Origin: Chenopodium formosanum
Taxonomy: Eukaryota > Streptophyta > Magnoliopsida > Caryophyllales > Amaranthaceae
NCBI GenBank assembly: GCA_024500155.1
Contig: CM044857.1
Coordinates: forward strand, 48,680,001-48,744,000
Length of the DNA: 64,000 bases
Reading direction: 5' to 3'
In this document: positions 47,301-60,000 of the stretch, one piece after another
How positions within the stretch are numbered: the stretch's first letter is position 1
Layout of the letters: every line of letters starts with the position of its first letter
The notes under the pieces: generated by a model
What the model was told of the DNA's origin: nothing
The model's input: only the letters and a program-made list of their open reading frames with translations
Databases searched by the model: none
Made by a program: the position numbers and the translations under genes

Positions 47301-49573
47301 TTACTAGTTTTGTGCCTCCATGTGATACCCGGGCTGTTTATTAAATTTTAAGATAAATTTTTACTCTATATGTCAAATTTTAAAATGTATTATTGATACA
47401 AAATTAGTTAGAAATTGATGTATTTTCGTGACTATTTAAACTATGTAATAGACATGTAATGACTAATAATAATATTAGTGAAAATGTTCGATTAAATATA
47501 TTTATAAAAATAGCAAAGTAAGCATGAAGTATTAGAAAATTCTAAAAAGTAGCAAAAAAAATTAAATAAAAAAAATTGTTCTAAGCCTATTGGGTCGACC
47601 CAAACCCAAAATGACCATGTCCGAAATGACTCCTGACCCGACCCGATTGACAGGTCTACATATAGTAATAAAATTATATTAGATTGTGAAGTATATTATA
47701 TTATAATTGATTAGAATATATTATAAATGGATGTGGTACCATACGTTTTGAACTACTTTTTTCACTCCAAAAAATAATATAATACAAAAAAAAAAAATTT
47801 ATATGATAATTATTGAGAGTTATAATCTAATTATTTTTTGAATAAAATTATAATTTAATTTGTACATATGAAATATTGGTACTTTAGCAAAAATAAAACT
47901 CTAAACTAACTTTTTTATTCTACGAATTGAAGTCTATATAAATCTATCCAAAGTGGCGCGACACCTGGCGAAAAGTTAGAACGCTAAGTGTCGCTGTCTC
48001 GTGGCCTGGCTAAAAGTTTAGCTTTATATATTAGTTACTAGTTTTGTACCCTGCACGATATCCGGGTTGTTTATTGAATTTTAAGATAAATTTTTAATCC
48101 ATATATCAATTTTAAAATATATCATTGATACAAAATTAGTTAGAAATTGATGTACTTTTGTGACGATTGCTCATTTACTATCTAGTAGGCATATAATGAC
48201 TAATAATAATGTTGGTGAAAATGTTCGATTTAATACATTAAAAAAAATTATCAAAATATAAATGAAATAAAATAAATGTTCAAAGCTCGTTGGATTGACC
48301 CGAACCCAAAACTTTGGGCAAGGGTATAACATTTCTTGACTCGTAACCTGAAGTGACTAATCCGAGATGACTCATGACCCGAACCTAACTGACAGGTCTA
48401 CATAGAAATAAAATTCTATTAGATTGTGAAGTATATTATTTAGTTTTAACCGATTAGTATATATTATAAATGTATGTTTTACGTTTTGAACTACTTCCTT
48501 CGCTCCAAAAAATATTATGATATAAAAAATAAACTCATATAATAATTTTTGAGAATTATAATTCAATAATTTTTTTAAATAAAATTATAATTCAATTTGT
48601 ATATCTGAAATATTAGTATTTTATCAAAAATAAAACTCTAAACTAACAATTTATCCTAAAATTTTATTCAAATAGAATTATAAACTAATTTTTTTTTTAT
48701 CTTATGAAGTCTATTTAAATCCAACCAACGTGGCGTGTCACTTGGCAAAAAGTTGGAATACCAAGTGTCGTTGCCTCGTGACCTGGCTAAAAGTTTAGCT
48801 TTATATATTAGTTATTAGTTTTGTGCCCGTGCGATGTTTGGGTTGTTTATTGAATTTTAAGATAAATTTTTAATCTATTTATCAAACTTTAAAATATATA
48901 TACAAAATTAGTTAGGAATTGATGTGCTTTTATGACGATTGCTATCTAGTAAGCATGTAATGACTAATAATAATGTTGGTGGAAATGTTCGATAATACGT
49001 TAAAAAAATTAAAAAATTAGCAAAAAATAAATGAAATAAAATAAATGTTAAAAGCCTGTTGGATTGAACCGAACCCAAAACTTTGGGCAAGGGTTGAACA
49101 TTTTTTGACTCGTAACCTGAAATGACCCAATCCGAGATGACTCATGACCTGACCCTAATTGACATGTCTACATAGTAATAAAATTCTATTAGATTGTGAA
49201 GTATATTATTTTAATCGATTAATATATATTATAAAGGTATGTTTTACGCCTTGAAATACTACCTTCGCTCCAAAAAATATTATGATATAAAAAATAAATT
49301 TATATGATAATTTTTGAGAATTATAATCTAATAATTGTTTTGTATAAAATTATAATTCAATTTGTAAATATGAAATATTGGTATTTTATTGAAAATAAAA
49401 CTCCAAACTAACAATTTTATCCTTCAATTCTATGGAAATAGAATTCTAAACTAACTTTTTTATCTTATGAAATCTATTTAAATTTATTCAACGTGGCGCG
49501 ACACTTGGCGAAAAGTTGAAATGCCAAGTGTCGCTGCCTCGTGACCCAGCTAAAGTTTAGCTTTATATATTAG
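47301..49573. repeat. Three tandem ~0.75-kb units with terminal hairpins
   Basis: Units 47301-48034, 48035-48811 and 48812-49573 each begin TTA(C/T)TAGTTTTGTRCC, continue GGTTGTTTATTGAATTTTAA (first copy slightly diverged), and end with a hairpin and AGCTTTATATATTAGTTA. The third hairpin is a perfect 12-bp stem, GCGACACTTGGC/GCCAAGTGTCGC (49498-49534). The copies differ by many substitutions and small indels. No coding frame. Type uncertain: a tandemly amplified non-autonomous transposon (Helitron-like?) or a young satellite. Confidence 0.8.
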
Positions 49574-50003
49574 TTATATGATATGATGTGATTCATCAAA
49601 TACGAGTACACATATTTTGGCTACAGTAAAATTGTAACTATTCTATCCGTCTCTAAATGTTTGCCCTATTTAACTTTTTATGGTATCCAACACACGTCTT
49701 AAAATGTACTTTCTCTCTCTTTTTTTTTTTTTTTTTTACATTTATTATTTATGTGACCAAATTTATAAAACTTTAATCCAATATTGTCAGAAGTTGCAAT
49801 TTGTATTTTCATAACATTCAATTTTCATACATTTTATTACAATAGTAATACAAAACTGTCGATATTAAAAAAAAAAGAAATTCTTCGATTCCGATTTAAT
49901 CCCATTTAAAAAAATTAATTATATGCACACGATGCAAAGTACGCCCAAGGTATTTACTACTTATTTACAACATATTTGTGGTTTAATCACCAAGTACCAA
50001 TCA

Positions 50004-50134
50004 TAGGAGGTTGAAATGATGGAGTAGTGACATCGCTCCCACCTCGTATCCCTGAGATTTAGGAGAGTCGAACTTTCCTTATCTCCCCCCTCAAATGAGG
50101 CCCCTTTTTCTTACCACCAAAAAAAAAAAAAAAA
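50004..50134 (+). mobile_element. SINE with 12-bp target duplication
   Basis: AAGTACCAATCA flanks both sides (49992-50003, 50135-50146). The 131-bp insert starts TAGGAGGTTGAAATGATGGAG, carries GAGAGTCGAACTTTCC (B-box-like) and ends ACCACC plus a poly(A) of about 16. A different family from the SINE at 42496. It lies just upstream of the CMC2 leader. Confidence 0.85.
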
Positions 50135-50209
50135 AAGTACCAATCACGGCAATCAGTCCACCCCAAATTTAAGGAGAGTCGAACTTGCGATCTCCGCAAG
50201 CCCTTAATT

Positions 50210-51806
50210 AATATTTCTTCGACGCATTTGCGATTTTGTGACCATTTTCTCTCTTCTCTCAAACCACTGAACTTCTTCATCATCTTCTGTCTTCGTCCCG
50301 TTGTATTCCTTTCAATATAATTGATGTAAGTTCATTTTTTACCCTCGTTTTCTTTTTTAATACCACTTCAGGGGTTTGTACAATTACTTATTATTCTTTG
50401 TTAATTGAAATTTTCCGCCTGTTATAATGTGAAAATCCGATCTTCTTCCTCTGGTTAGTGAATTTTCTGCAATCTAAGAGTTATGATTGTATAAAAATGA
50501 TGAATTATTTGTGTTTGAGAGAGATAAATTGCAAAATTTGGTTACTTGGAAGAAATTATAAGGTTTTGATTGGATTATGCTTTAAATTAGGGTTTATTCA
50601 ATGCAATTTTGTTGATGGTGATATTTTGAATTATAGTTATGGTATTGTTGAGCTTGCTAAGGATATTAAAATTCAGTTAATTTGATTCAATGCCATGAGT
50701 TCTCATATAATTTCCCAGTTATGGGGAACTTTCGTGTTTCTTTTTACATGATATACGTAGTCATGTAGTATCATTTCAATTGCTCTTTTTCTCAAATTTG
50801 TAGGATCTTTCGATACTACGATTAGATTCTAGTGATCCGATTCTGCACCCTCACTGTTGAACCTAACAAGTTACAACCTTGATTAGACCCCTGGGTTGTA
50901 GTTCTATTCATCTCCTATATTGCTCCTTTGACTTGCTTTCTGGTTTATTTTCTATTCCTTAATTTTTTTTTTTATCTCCTTTTAAAGTTTGGTGTGAGTA
51001 TAAGATATCTCTTATTGTTATGCCATTTTACTGTTTTTGTGATGGACCATCTGACACATGTGGTTCTGTGAGAGACCTAAATATATACGGAGTATAATAT
51101 ATCTTTACACTATCTAATGTGATAGGAGAGCTTCATCCTATTTTATGGTATAGATTTGTAGTGTAACACCATATCAATTCATTATACATTTTTCGGTAAG
51201 AATTATGTAGTAAGTGAAAGTTTGATGTAGACAATGTATGATTGATGAGAATGTGTACTAAAACATAGTCTTTCAGATGATGGACAGCTGTTGGGGGTAG
51301 TGGGCTGTTAGTTGGATTTGTTCATAGATTGTTGCTGAATTAAATTTGAAAATTAGGATGCAAAAAGTTTTTGTTGGATGAGAGAAAATGAGTGCAAGAA
51401 GAGTAGGGAAGAAAGGAGTAAGGATAACAAGCTAGAGGTTTTATTTTCTTTCGAAGTTTTACATTTTGAGAACAAGAATTACAAAATGAGTTTAACTAAT
51501 TGAAAATGGTGTTCGATATGCTTAAAAGTTCAGGCGTCTGTAAATCAGTGCCTGTGAGAAGTATCCTGTAGTCCCTGTTTGGTTGGGGAGTTGCGTTGCA
51601 ATGCTTGGGGGTTGGGGGGGGGGGGGGGGAGGGATTTTTAGTGATCCTCACCTTTCTTCTTTTTAGATCCTCATGTTTGTTTAAGAAAAAACTTTAAAAA
51701 GTATTTTGTGTTTCCTTAAGTATGTTTATGCTGACTGATTATGTTCTAGCTTAGCAGTTGATATTCAATGCTTTCTTTGCCAGTTAATTTCATTGTGCTG
51801 CGCAAA
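50210..51806 (+). promoter_or_regulatory. CMC2 5' leader with UTR intron
   Basis: CT-rich leader sequence (50240-50325) ends TTGAT/GTAAGTT, a strong donor, so the first intron lies in the 5' UTR and ends close to the ATG at 51807. The intron includes a G-run at 51615-51630. The exact acceptor is uncertain. Confidence 0.5.
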
Positions 51807-52281
51807 ATGCATCCTCCTTTGACATTGCACCGGCACCCAATGTGTGTTGAAGTAAGTTGAAACTTTCTTCTATCAGCTTTCTGATCTTATGTCATGTTAG
51901 TATCTTAGCACCTTGGTTATATTTATGTCATGATTGTTATCTGCAGCTGCTCTAGTTTTTAAAGATTAGAGAATTTGATGATGCCATTATATCTTGCAGA
52001 TCATTGAGGCATTCCAGAAATGTCATACAGAACACCCCGTGGGCAAATTTTTTGGTGAGTGCACCGATCTTAAAGTTAAACTTGACCGCTGTTTCAGGCA
52101 GGAGGTAATTCTTCTTTTTATATCTAATTATGTGCATTGTTTTCTTTTTTTGGGTGGGTAAATAATCATATGTTATGTTTTTCCTCAGAAAGCTGTAAAG
52201 CGAAAGGCCAACTTTGAACAGAGCAAGAAACTGAAAGAAACATTACAAGCGCAGAGGAAAGAAACAGCCGGACAGAGTTAA
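51807..52281 (+). CDS. CMC2: COX assembly mitochondrial protein 2 homologue
   Basis: Three coding exons, 51807-51851, 52000-52104 and 52189-52281, all with GT/AG introns and phase 0 joins, give 80 residues starting MHPPLTLHRHPMCVEIIEAF. The protein has the twin CX9C motif of intermembrane-space proteins: C13-X9-C23 and, further on, C-TDLKVKLDR-C. CMC2 proteins are oxidised by the Mia40 pathway and help assemble cytochrome c oxidase. The C-terminal basic tail (KAVKRKANFEQSKKLKE) is typical. Length matches the family. AATAAA lies about 40 nt after the stop. All key residues are present and I see no damage. Confidence 0.96.
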
Positions 52282-52740
52282 CAAATGATTTGGGCGTTGC
52301 AATTGTATGTTTTGCAGTAATAAAGGGTATGGAGGTCGTGTTAGCATTTAATTGTGCTCATAGCAGTTAAAGAAAGAGGAGCTATTACTCTGTGACTCTT
52401 TGTATTGCTGAATTTGTATTCATTTACCAGAAATATACAAGGATTAGGTGCTATGATATTACTTTTTTGACTGGCGGATATTGTATAGTTGAATCAATGA
52501 TACAATAAATTAATGTTGGAGCTTTAGAAAATTCAAATAGTACAGATCTTGATTGTGTGCCACAGATGTGTTATCTTTAACTTCTTTAGCTCTAAGCAGA
52601 AACTTTGATTCAAGGAAATATATATATATGTTCTGTTGAGTATTGAGAACTCTTTGCTGCTCATATTCATTTTAAGTTGGAATTAGTTGGGTTGATCCTC
52701 TAAAGACCGGATTTCAAGAAACTATATTTGCATTCACTTA

Positions 52741-52837
52741 GGACTAGTTCTCTTCAGCTTAATTTCAGTTCTGTTCAGTTTTTAATTTCCTTCTCTCATA
52801 AACAGTTCAGTTTAGTTCAGTAAATCAGAACAGGTCC
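52741..52837. mobile_element. Tourist-like MITE, 97 bp
   Basis: Ends GGACTAGTTCTCTTCAGC and AATCAGAACAGGTCC, flanked by TTA on both sides (52738-52740, 52838-52840). Carries the TTCTCTCATAAACAGTTCAG core of the family. Confidence 0.82.
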
Positions 52838-52841
52838 TTAA

Positions 52842-54051
52842 AGGTCTAGAAACATTGAACCATTTAGTGTACCTACTACTGCAGAAGAGTGGGGTTCTCT
52901 TCCCCTGCTTGGTACCGAACTTAATCAGTGATGCAGGGAACATAATGAGGGTGTTATGTTTTTGCCATTGTTATAATCATCTCAATGTTGACGGTGGATG
53001 TTTGAGTGTTTCTTATAAAGGTGCCGGGGTGGTGGCAATGTCGGATGGTGTTGTGCTGGTGGTTAGTGGCAAAGAATGTATGGTGGATTGAATCTTGACT
53101 GTCAATCTAGCCAAAATGAATAATATTTCTACTCTTGGTGACAAGGATTTGGAGAACTGGCAAATTATTAGGGGTGTTGCTGTTGTCTGATGCATCAACT
53201 ATGTTAATTCTGGGTAGGTAGTGCTAAAACTGGGGTTTGATATGGGTAGGTAATGCTAATACTGGCGTTTGCTATAGGTAATTAGAGAAGGGAATGAACA
53301 AGCTTGATTCTTTTATTGCTGTTTGTAATGTAATGTCATTTTAATCATTTCCTTCACCTTGTTCATACCACCAAACTTCTTTTATTGCTGTTTGTCTTAT
53401 TCCAAGGTCTGACTATTGCAAATTTGGCTAACATTCATATCTCACATAACAGGAAGCTTCTCAAGTTGAAGTTTCAAATATGACATTGCCTGAGGTTAAA
53501 GCATTAATCTTTGGTTTCGCTCCATTCATGGTCATCAACATAAGTCGTTTTCATTTAGACATTTAGTTGTGAGAGTTACTAACAAGCTCACAATATGATC
53601 TGACCGGGCATGATTCCACAGATTTTAAAATTTCAGTAGGTATCGTCTTTTGTCTAGATGTAATTGTAGATTTGTGAATTGTACGAATAGTTTTTAGAGC
53701 AATTCCACCACCATAATAAAAATATTATAAGGCCTGTTTTTTAAAGGCCTTCATAATGCCAATTATAAGCCTGTTCCAAAGACGACCAACATTGTTTAAC
53801 GTTTTCATTAAGCAACTTTCCAACCACCATGAATAATGCCTTGAAAACTTATCGCAGTCACCTGAATCAAACCTTTTGACCACAACCAAGCAAATTGAAC
53901 CAACCAAACAAAACTCTCGTCTCTTATAAATATTTATAATAGCTAGTCAAAACCGTGATCTATATTATAATTGATCTTAGCAATTTGATAAGGTCAACAA
54001 CCAAGCAGCCAAAGGAGTTGATAATCTGCAGCATAAGAATTGAAAAACACC
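52842..54051. other. Intergenic, no gene seen
   Basis: Short frames only. CTTTTATTGCTGTTTGT occurs twice (53311, 53379) as a small direct repeat. The promoter of the following U-box gene should lie at its right end. Confidence 0.45.
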
Positions 54052-56057
54052 ATGGATAGATCTTTTCAACCTCTTCAAATGTTTGCAGGCTTTCCTCAAA
54101 CAGCGTCCTTGATAGCATCGTTGATCATGATATCTGAGGAGATCTCCTCAATAAGTAATCTCCCTCCGATACAAGTAAAAAACATCTTAGCCATTACTCG
54201 GAGAATCAGACTGCTTTCTCCTTTGTTTACAGAGATGCAAGAGTAGACATCCCGCTTCTTCCATCTGCAATCCTGTGCTTTACTGAGCTCTTGTCTCTGA
54301 TGACAAGAGCAAAGCTTCTGATTCAAGGATGCACTGAACGTAGCTACCTGCGGAGCCTCATTCAAACAGAAGTCTTGTCAAAGGAATTCGATGCAATAGT
54401 GAAAGATATCAGCAAAGCTCTTGATATATTATTACCTCTACAATTGATGAATATAAGCATAGATATTAAAGAACAAGTGGAGCTTGTGTGCAATCTGGCA
54501 AAAAGGGTAGATTTGGTAGTTGATCCCAAAGAGTTGGAAAGAAGTGCTTCAGATAATAGCTACTTCGAAGGAAAAGAATGATAAGAGCTATGGTTTCCTA
54601 GACGTAAAAAGAGCAAGAGAGCTTTTGAGCAGCATTGGCTTGAGAAGTTCAGTTGACTTTGCTGAAGAAATCTCCAAGTTAAAGGCAGAAGCAACGAGTC
54701 AGGGAGGTACAGGTGGACCTATAGTTGTTTCGAGAATAAATAGTCTTATCTCATTACTTTCATATCTCAGGTCTATGATTTTTAGTTTTGAAGATAATGA
54801 AACCACTCTACTCTTGAAGCAGAAAACTGCTGCAGAAAATCTTGCTGCATCAACATCTTCATCTTCTCGAGCAATACTGACAGATGTTCCCAATGAATTC
54901 CGTTGCCCAATTTCACTCAAGATAATGAGAGAGCCAGTCACAGTAGCAACTGGATACACTTATGACCGATACTCAATTTCTAAGTGGATCAATTCAGGGC
55001 GTAGAACATGCCCGAAGTGTGGGTGGAAGCTAACACACATGGCTCTAATACCCAACTACAACCTGAAGAGTCTGATCCATCAATGGCACCAGGACAACAA
55101 TATCCCTCTAAATGAACTTACAACCTCTTCCTCAGAGCATAACAAAAGGGAAGATTTGGGTCTCAATGCTATCAGATTGACATCAGAATTTTTATTAGGG
55201 AAACTTGCAACTGCATCTCCAGAAATGCAATGTAGAGCGGCCTATGAGATCCGATTGCTAGCAAAAAGCAGCATGGAAAACAGAAAAATAATTGCGGAGG
55301 CCGGAGCAATTCCATTTCTGGTGAACTTACTAAGTTCCCATGAGCCAGCAATGCAGGAAAATGCTGTGACTGCATTGTTGAACCTGTCCATCCACAATGA
55401 CAACAAAATTTTGATCATGGAAGCTGCAGCACTTCAAAAGTTAATACTTATTCTAGAATATGGAAAAACTGTGGAGGCAAAGGAAAATGCAGCAGCAACA
55501 ATTTCAAGTTTGTCAATCATTGATGATTACAAGGCAAGTATTGGAGTACAACCCAGAGTTGTAACAGCCCTGATACATCTCTTGCAAGAAGGCACCACGA
55601 GAGGGAAAAGAGATGCTGCAACGGCGCTAATTAACCTTTCACTTTACAATCCAAATCAGAGGACAGTAGTACATGAAGGGGCAGTACCTTTGCTTATTAA
55701 TATATTGACGAATGAAAAGGCAGGAATCACTGATGATGCCTTGGCACTGCTTGCATTGCTCTCAGGATCTTCTGAAGGAATGGAGGAGATCACCAGAACC
55801 AGAAGCAAAGATCTCATAGGCTCATAGCCCTTCTGATTGATGTCCTGAAACTTGGATCTCCAAAAGGTAAAGAGAATTCAGTCATTCTTCTTTTGGCTTT
55901 AACCAAAGATGGAGCTGAAGTTGTGAGACATTTGGATTCCCAAAGCTTTTCATTAATCCGGAGATTGGTAGCTAAAGGGTCATCTGAAGCTCGAGAAAGG
56001 GCTAGTCTGTTGCTCAGATTACTCATCAAATGCTGCTCCAATCCTGCAAATCTTTAG
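54052..56057 (+). pseudogene. U-box/ARM E3 ubiquitin ligase (PUB type), frameshifted
   Basis: Reads as one intronless plant U-box protein once three frame changes are allowed. N-terminal UND-type region: MDRSFQPLQMFAGFPQTASL to about 54243. The frame breaks at CAAGAGTAG, continues as VDIPLLPSAILCFTELLSLM, breaks again near 54540 and continues as EVLQIIATSKEKNDKSYGF. The U-box is FRCPISLKIMREPVTVATGY followed by CPKCGWKL (about 54898-55040). ARM repeats follow (IPFLVNLLSSHEPAMQENAV and on). A third break at about 55810-55830 coincides with a short duplication, CTCATAGG/CTCATAG, after which the last repeat continues (LIALLIDVLKLGSPK) to TAG at 56055. U-box residues are intact. Either a recent pseudogene or a sequence with base errors; the duplication favours real mutation. 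Confidence 0.82.
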
Positions 56058-57090
56058 CATAGAAAGTAGATGAAGGAAAATCAAGAGCAACAATAAATTT
56101 TTCATACTTCTTGTTAGGGTTAAAAACCTATTTTCTGCATCGATTAAAATAGAATAATAAAAAGATCTAAACTGCTCAGCTGTAGCAATTCAGGTGGTGT
56201 GGATTCTTATATTCACACGGTTAATAAATACAAATTCTTTTCTTTAGTTTGCTTTCAGGAAAGCAGGAAGATGAGTGAGATGGGTATGATTGCCAATTTG
56301 CTTTCAGTACAAACAAGTACTACTTGAAAGAAAAAAACACAAAGAAAAATTATATAAGATAATCATTGTATGCAATTGGTAGCTCCTCTATGATGATTAA
56401 TGTCATGAGCTTTTCAAAAAGATAACAGTAAGAAAAGAAACTGCAGCAAGAATTATGGGAAGATTGAATAATAACATTTAAAGAAATCATGTCACCTTAC
56501 AGAGCAATGATAGAGATATGCTTATTTTGAAGGCTCCATCTCCTTCATGTACAGCAAGAGTTGGTCCCTATATATGACAGAATGTAGAGGTATGCCAGAG
56601 CTTCAGAAACAATGAGGCCTTCAAACTCTTGGAGACTGATGAATTCAATGAGTTCAACAGGAATAACATACGTCTGTCATATGATGTCATGTAGCCATAA
56701 AAGGAAAAGTTACACACTACTGAGCAACATGTCATCATCAAAGAACATATAAATTATGCACTGATATAGGTAGGATGGAATTTTAATTCACGAGAACTAT
56801 ATAACATTACTTCATTAATAAATTAAATTTACAAACAATTATGATATCTTACATATCATGTACAAGCAGAGGTTAAATCATAGAATATGTGCGTTGAGAG
56901 ATAGCGAGAGGCCAAATTTAAAGGAGATACAAGCCAATTCTAATCTCTTTTATAGCACATTCGCAAAGAATGCCGTGTGAAGGTTCAACTTCTGTTCAAC
57001 CAATCAGAGGATACAGCAGAACATTCATCTCCCAAGTTCTTCTGTGAACAATAATTCACATCGGTGGAAGTGAAGAATGCAGTTAGTGCA
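56058..57090. other. Convergent intergenic region
   Basis: Lies between the 3' ends of the U-box relic (+) and UGP3 (-), so it should contain both terminators. No further gene seen. Confidence 0.5.
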
Positions 57091-60000
57091 TCACAATTCT
57101 ACCATTTCCAACTTTACATGTGCTCCATCCATCTTGTAATTCCAAAACCAGTTTCCAGTATCTTTCTTAGAGTCTTCAATAGGGTCTAATTGCAATGATA
57201 TACCTGCAATTAGCGATAACCCCAGTATATAAGTCTCCAGGAAACCGATTAGTGAGCAAAATCGGCAAAATTTGTGGCGTTCTCCAATGTCTAATCTTAA
57301 ACTTTGACTTGGACAGCTATCTTTATCAAACTTGGGTGTTGGGTCAAGGAAATGAAAGAATATCTTTGACTTTCCACAAAATATTTTTTTACCCCACAGC
57401 CAAGAATTACAATGACAAGAAAATCATAAATCCTATATTTAAAATGTCAATGAAAGGACAAATGGAGCTTCTCAAGTGAGCCCATCTTTCTGTCTTTGAC
57501 AATTCATTTAAATCTTGTCTCCAGTATGAAAGAAAATAGGAAAAATTGTAAATAATAATCCCAACTTTATTACATTTACTTTTAATAATCCCAACTTTGG
57601 ATTATTCTAGAATAATCCGAACTTTGGGGCTGTTTACTTTCTTAAATCCCAATTACCGGTGACCGGTTGAACAGGTTCCTTTTTTTTTTTTCTTTAAATG
57701 ACACGTGTCGCAAGTTAATTGGTTTTAAAAAACAAAAATTAAATTAAAAAAAAAACAAAATTAAAAAAAAAACCCTCTCTCACGGTCCTCAGTTCTCACA
57801 CCAACCAAACCCCACTTCCAAAAGATCCGGCCACCCTAACCCCTGACGCCGGCTGCCGCTACTCTTCTCTCCCCACGATTGTAAACCACAGCCTCCTTGC
57901 CATCCTCCGAAACCGTAGACCTACCGAAACCGCCTAATGGAAACCACCTAAACCACAACCCCACGCCAATAAACGGCCGCAGCCTCCCTCCCATTCAGCC
58001 ATTCCCAAGCGCACATCCACCTCCCTGCGCTCCCACTTCGCAAACACAATTCGAGCAGCACAACCAACAGCAGCTCCACACCCAACCCACGCAACAGCAG
58101 CACAACCAACTTCGAAATTGAACCTTCAACCCTCAAACCAATTTACTTCGAAGTTGGAGCAGCCAAAACGAAGAAGATTGGGAAAGGGGTTTCGAGGGCA
58201 AGGAATGAAGTTTTCAGAAATTGGTGGTTATTGGTGAGATGGGGAGCTACGCGGTGGTGTTTAGTGGCGGATAGGCGGCTGGTTGCATTGGAAATTTGAG
58301 GGTGGTGGTTCGAGAGAAAACGGCGATCCAAGGAAGACAGAGATATGACGGTCCGGCAAGGGAGGGTCGTCAGGCTGGCAGTGGTGGTAGAGGTTAGGGT
58401 GGGGGAAGGGAAGGCTGTTTGGTTTTTGTGATTTTTTGTTTTTTTTTTTTTTAAACCAATCCGGACTTGACACGTGTTAAGTGACTTGATATAATAGGTC
58501 ATTGACTTTTGTTGACCAGTTTGGGATTGAAGAAAGTAAACAATCCCCAAAGTTCGGATTATTCTAGAATAATACAAAGTTGGGATTATTAAATGTAGCA
58601 AAGTTGGGATTATTATTTACAATTTTTCCAAGAAAATACTAGACAGGCAGGCACATCAACAAGTAATACAAAAAAATAACTCCCAGCATCCCAATATTTC
58701 TTTTTTTCTTTTTCATTCTCATCAGCTCTTCTCTTTATAACTTAGCACTAAATGTCTTACTTATACAAATCCATCCACTTTCAAATTTTTATAACAGATA
58801 AAACTTTTGGAAACCTCAAGCTTTATTTTAGAACAGGGGGCATAAATAAGTAGCCATCAGAAAAATTTGCTGCTACTAACCTGGATCTGCAGATGTAACC
58901 TTTAACCTATAACCATCAGGAACCTCAAATAAATGATTTCCCTGCATCATGAACCACATGAACAAAAAGCATTACATGATAAATTATATGTGAACAAGTG
59001 GAACTGCATAATCTGATTTAAATAAAAGCTTTACAATGAGTAACAAAAGGAAGTGTCGAGATCTAAATCAACCAATGAAATTTATATAATCTGATTCTAT
59101 ACTCATTCAGTCAGCAAAACATTGAACATACGTCAAACCTGAATGGTAACATTCTCCATGCCAAAATATGTACTCCGCATCAAAAAAAATTCTTTGCACT
59201 AAATTTTGCATTAAAAGCAAGGTCTTTACACATGCAACAGTCCAGACAGAGTTTCCTCTCCCATTTCTACATCAGGCAGTCATGATAGATACACTAATGA
59301 CAGCTATATGTCACTCTTTCAGTCTTTCTCATACAAAGTGTCATCAGTTATGACAGTTATATCATGAAGTCACATGAAAATTTCTGATAAGTTATTTACC
59401 TCTAGAGTAAGATCAGTAGCCTCAAATTCAGCATTTCCATGCAGCATAACTTTCAAACACTCATTCCGATGCACTTTGTGCCTCCAGTAAATATTTTCTC
59501 CAGATTCCCAGTCAATTCCTTTGTTCAGTACCTTGACATTCTGCAACTTACACTTTGCACATCTAAAGAAATCCATAACATAGGTTAGCTGAGTTTGCAT
59601 ACTTTTTCTCTTTGTAAGGCAATAGAAATGGTTGTAAAAATCACCTGTGACCATACTCTAACAGAGGTTCCCCACTCTCATCAGTCTTCATAGTGCCCAT
59701 CACATTTTCAGCAACAACGATCATGCTTCCATCAAGCTGAAAATGTAGCAAAGTCAGCTTCAACAACAAAGATTCTTAAGACTCATTATACTAGCTTCTG
59801 TCAAGTAACACCTGAACATCTCTCCAGAAGAATTCAGCGAGCTCAATTTGCAACTCTGAGCCCTTGGAGATGGAACCTCCTTGAAACTGGGAATGAAGAC
59901 AGAAGGCATAATCAGATATTGCATATGACAAAGATGGATTATTTGACAAAGAGCTAATAAGCTTCAAAAAGAATATAGCTGAGATAACCTTTTGCCTAGA

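Noticed and set aside
49636..49940. Another Stowaway element
   Set aside because: A left-end-like ATTCTATCCGTCTC is present but no matching right end or TA pair was found.
57195..57479. 94-codon plus-strand frame
   Set aside because: Lies antisense across the last UGP3 exon and intron, with no recognisable domain.
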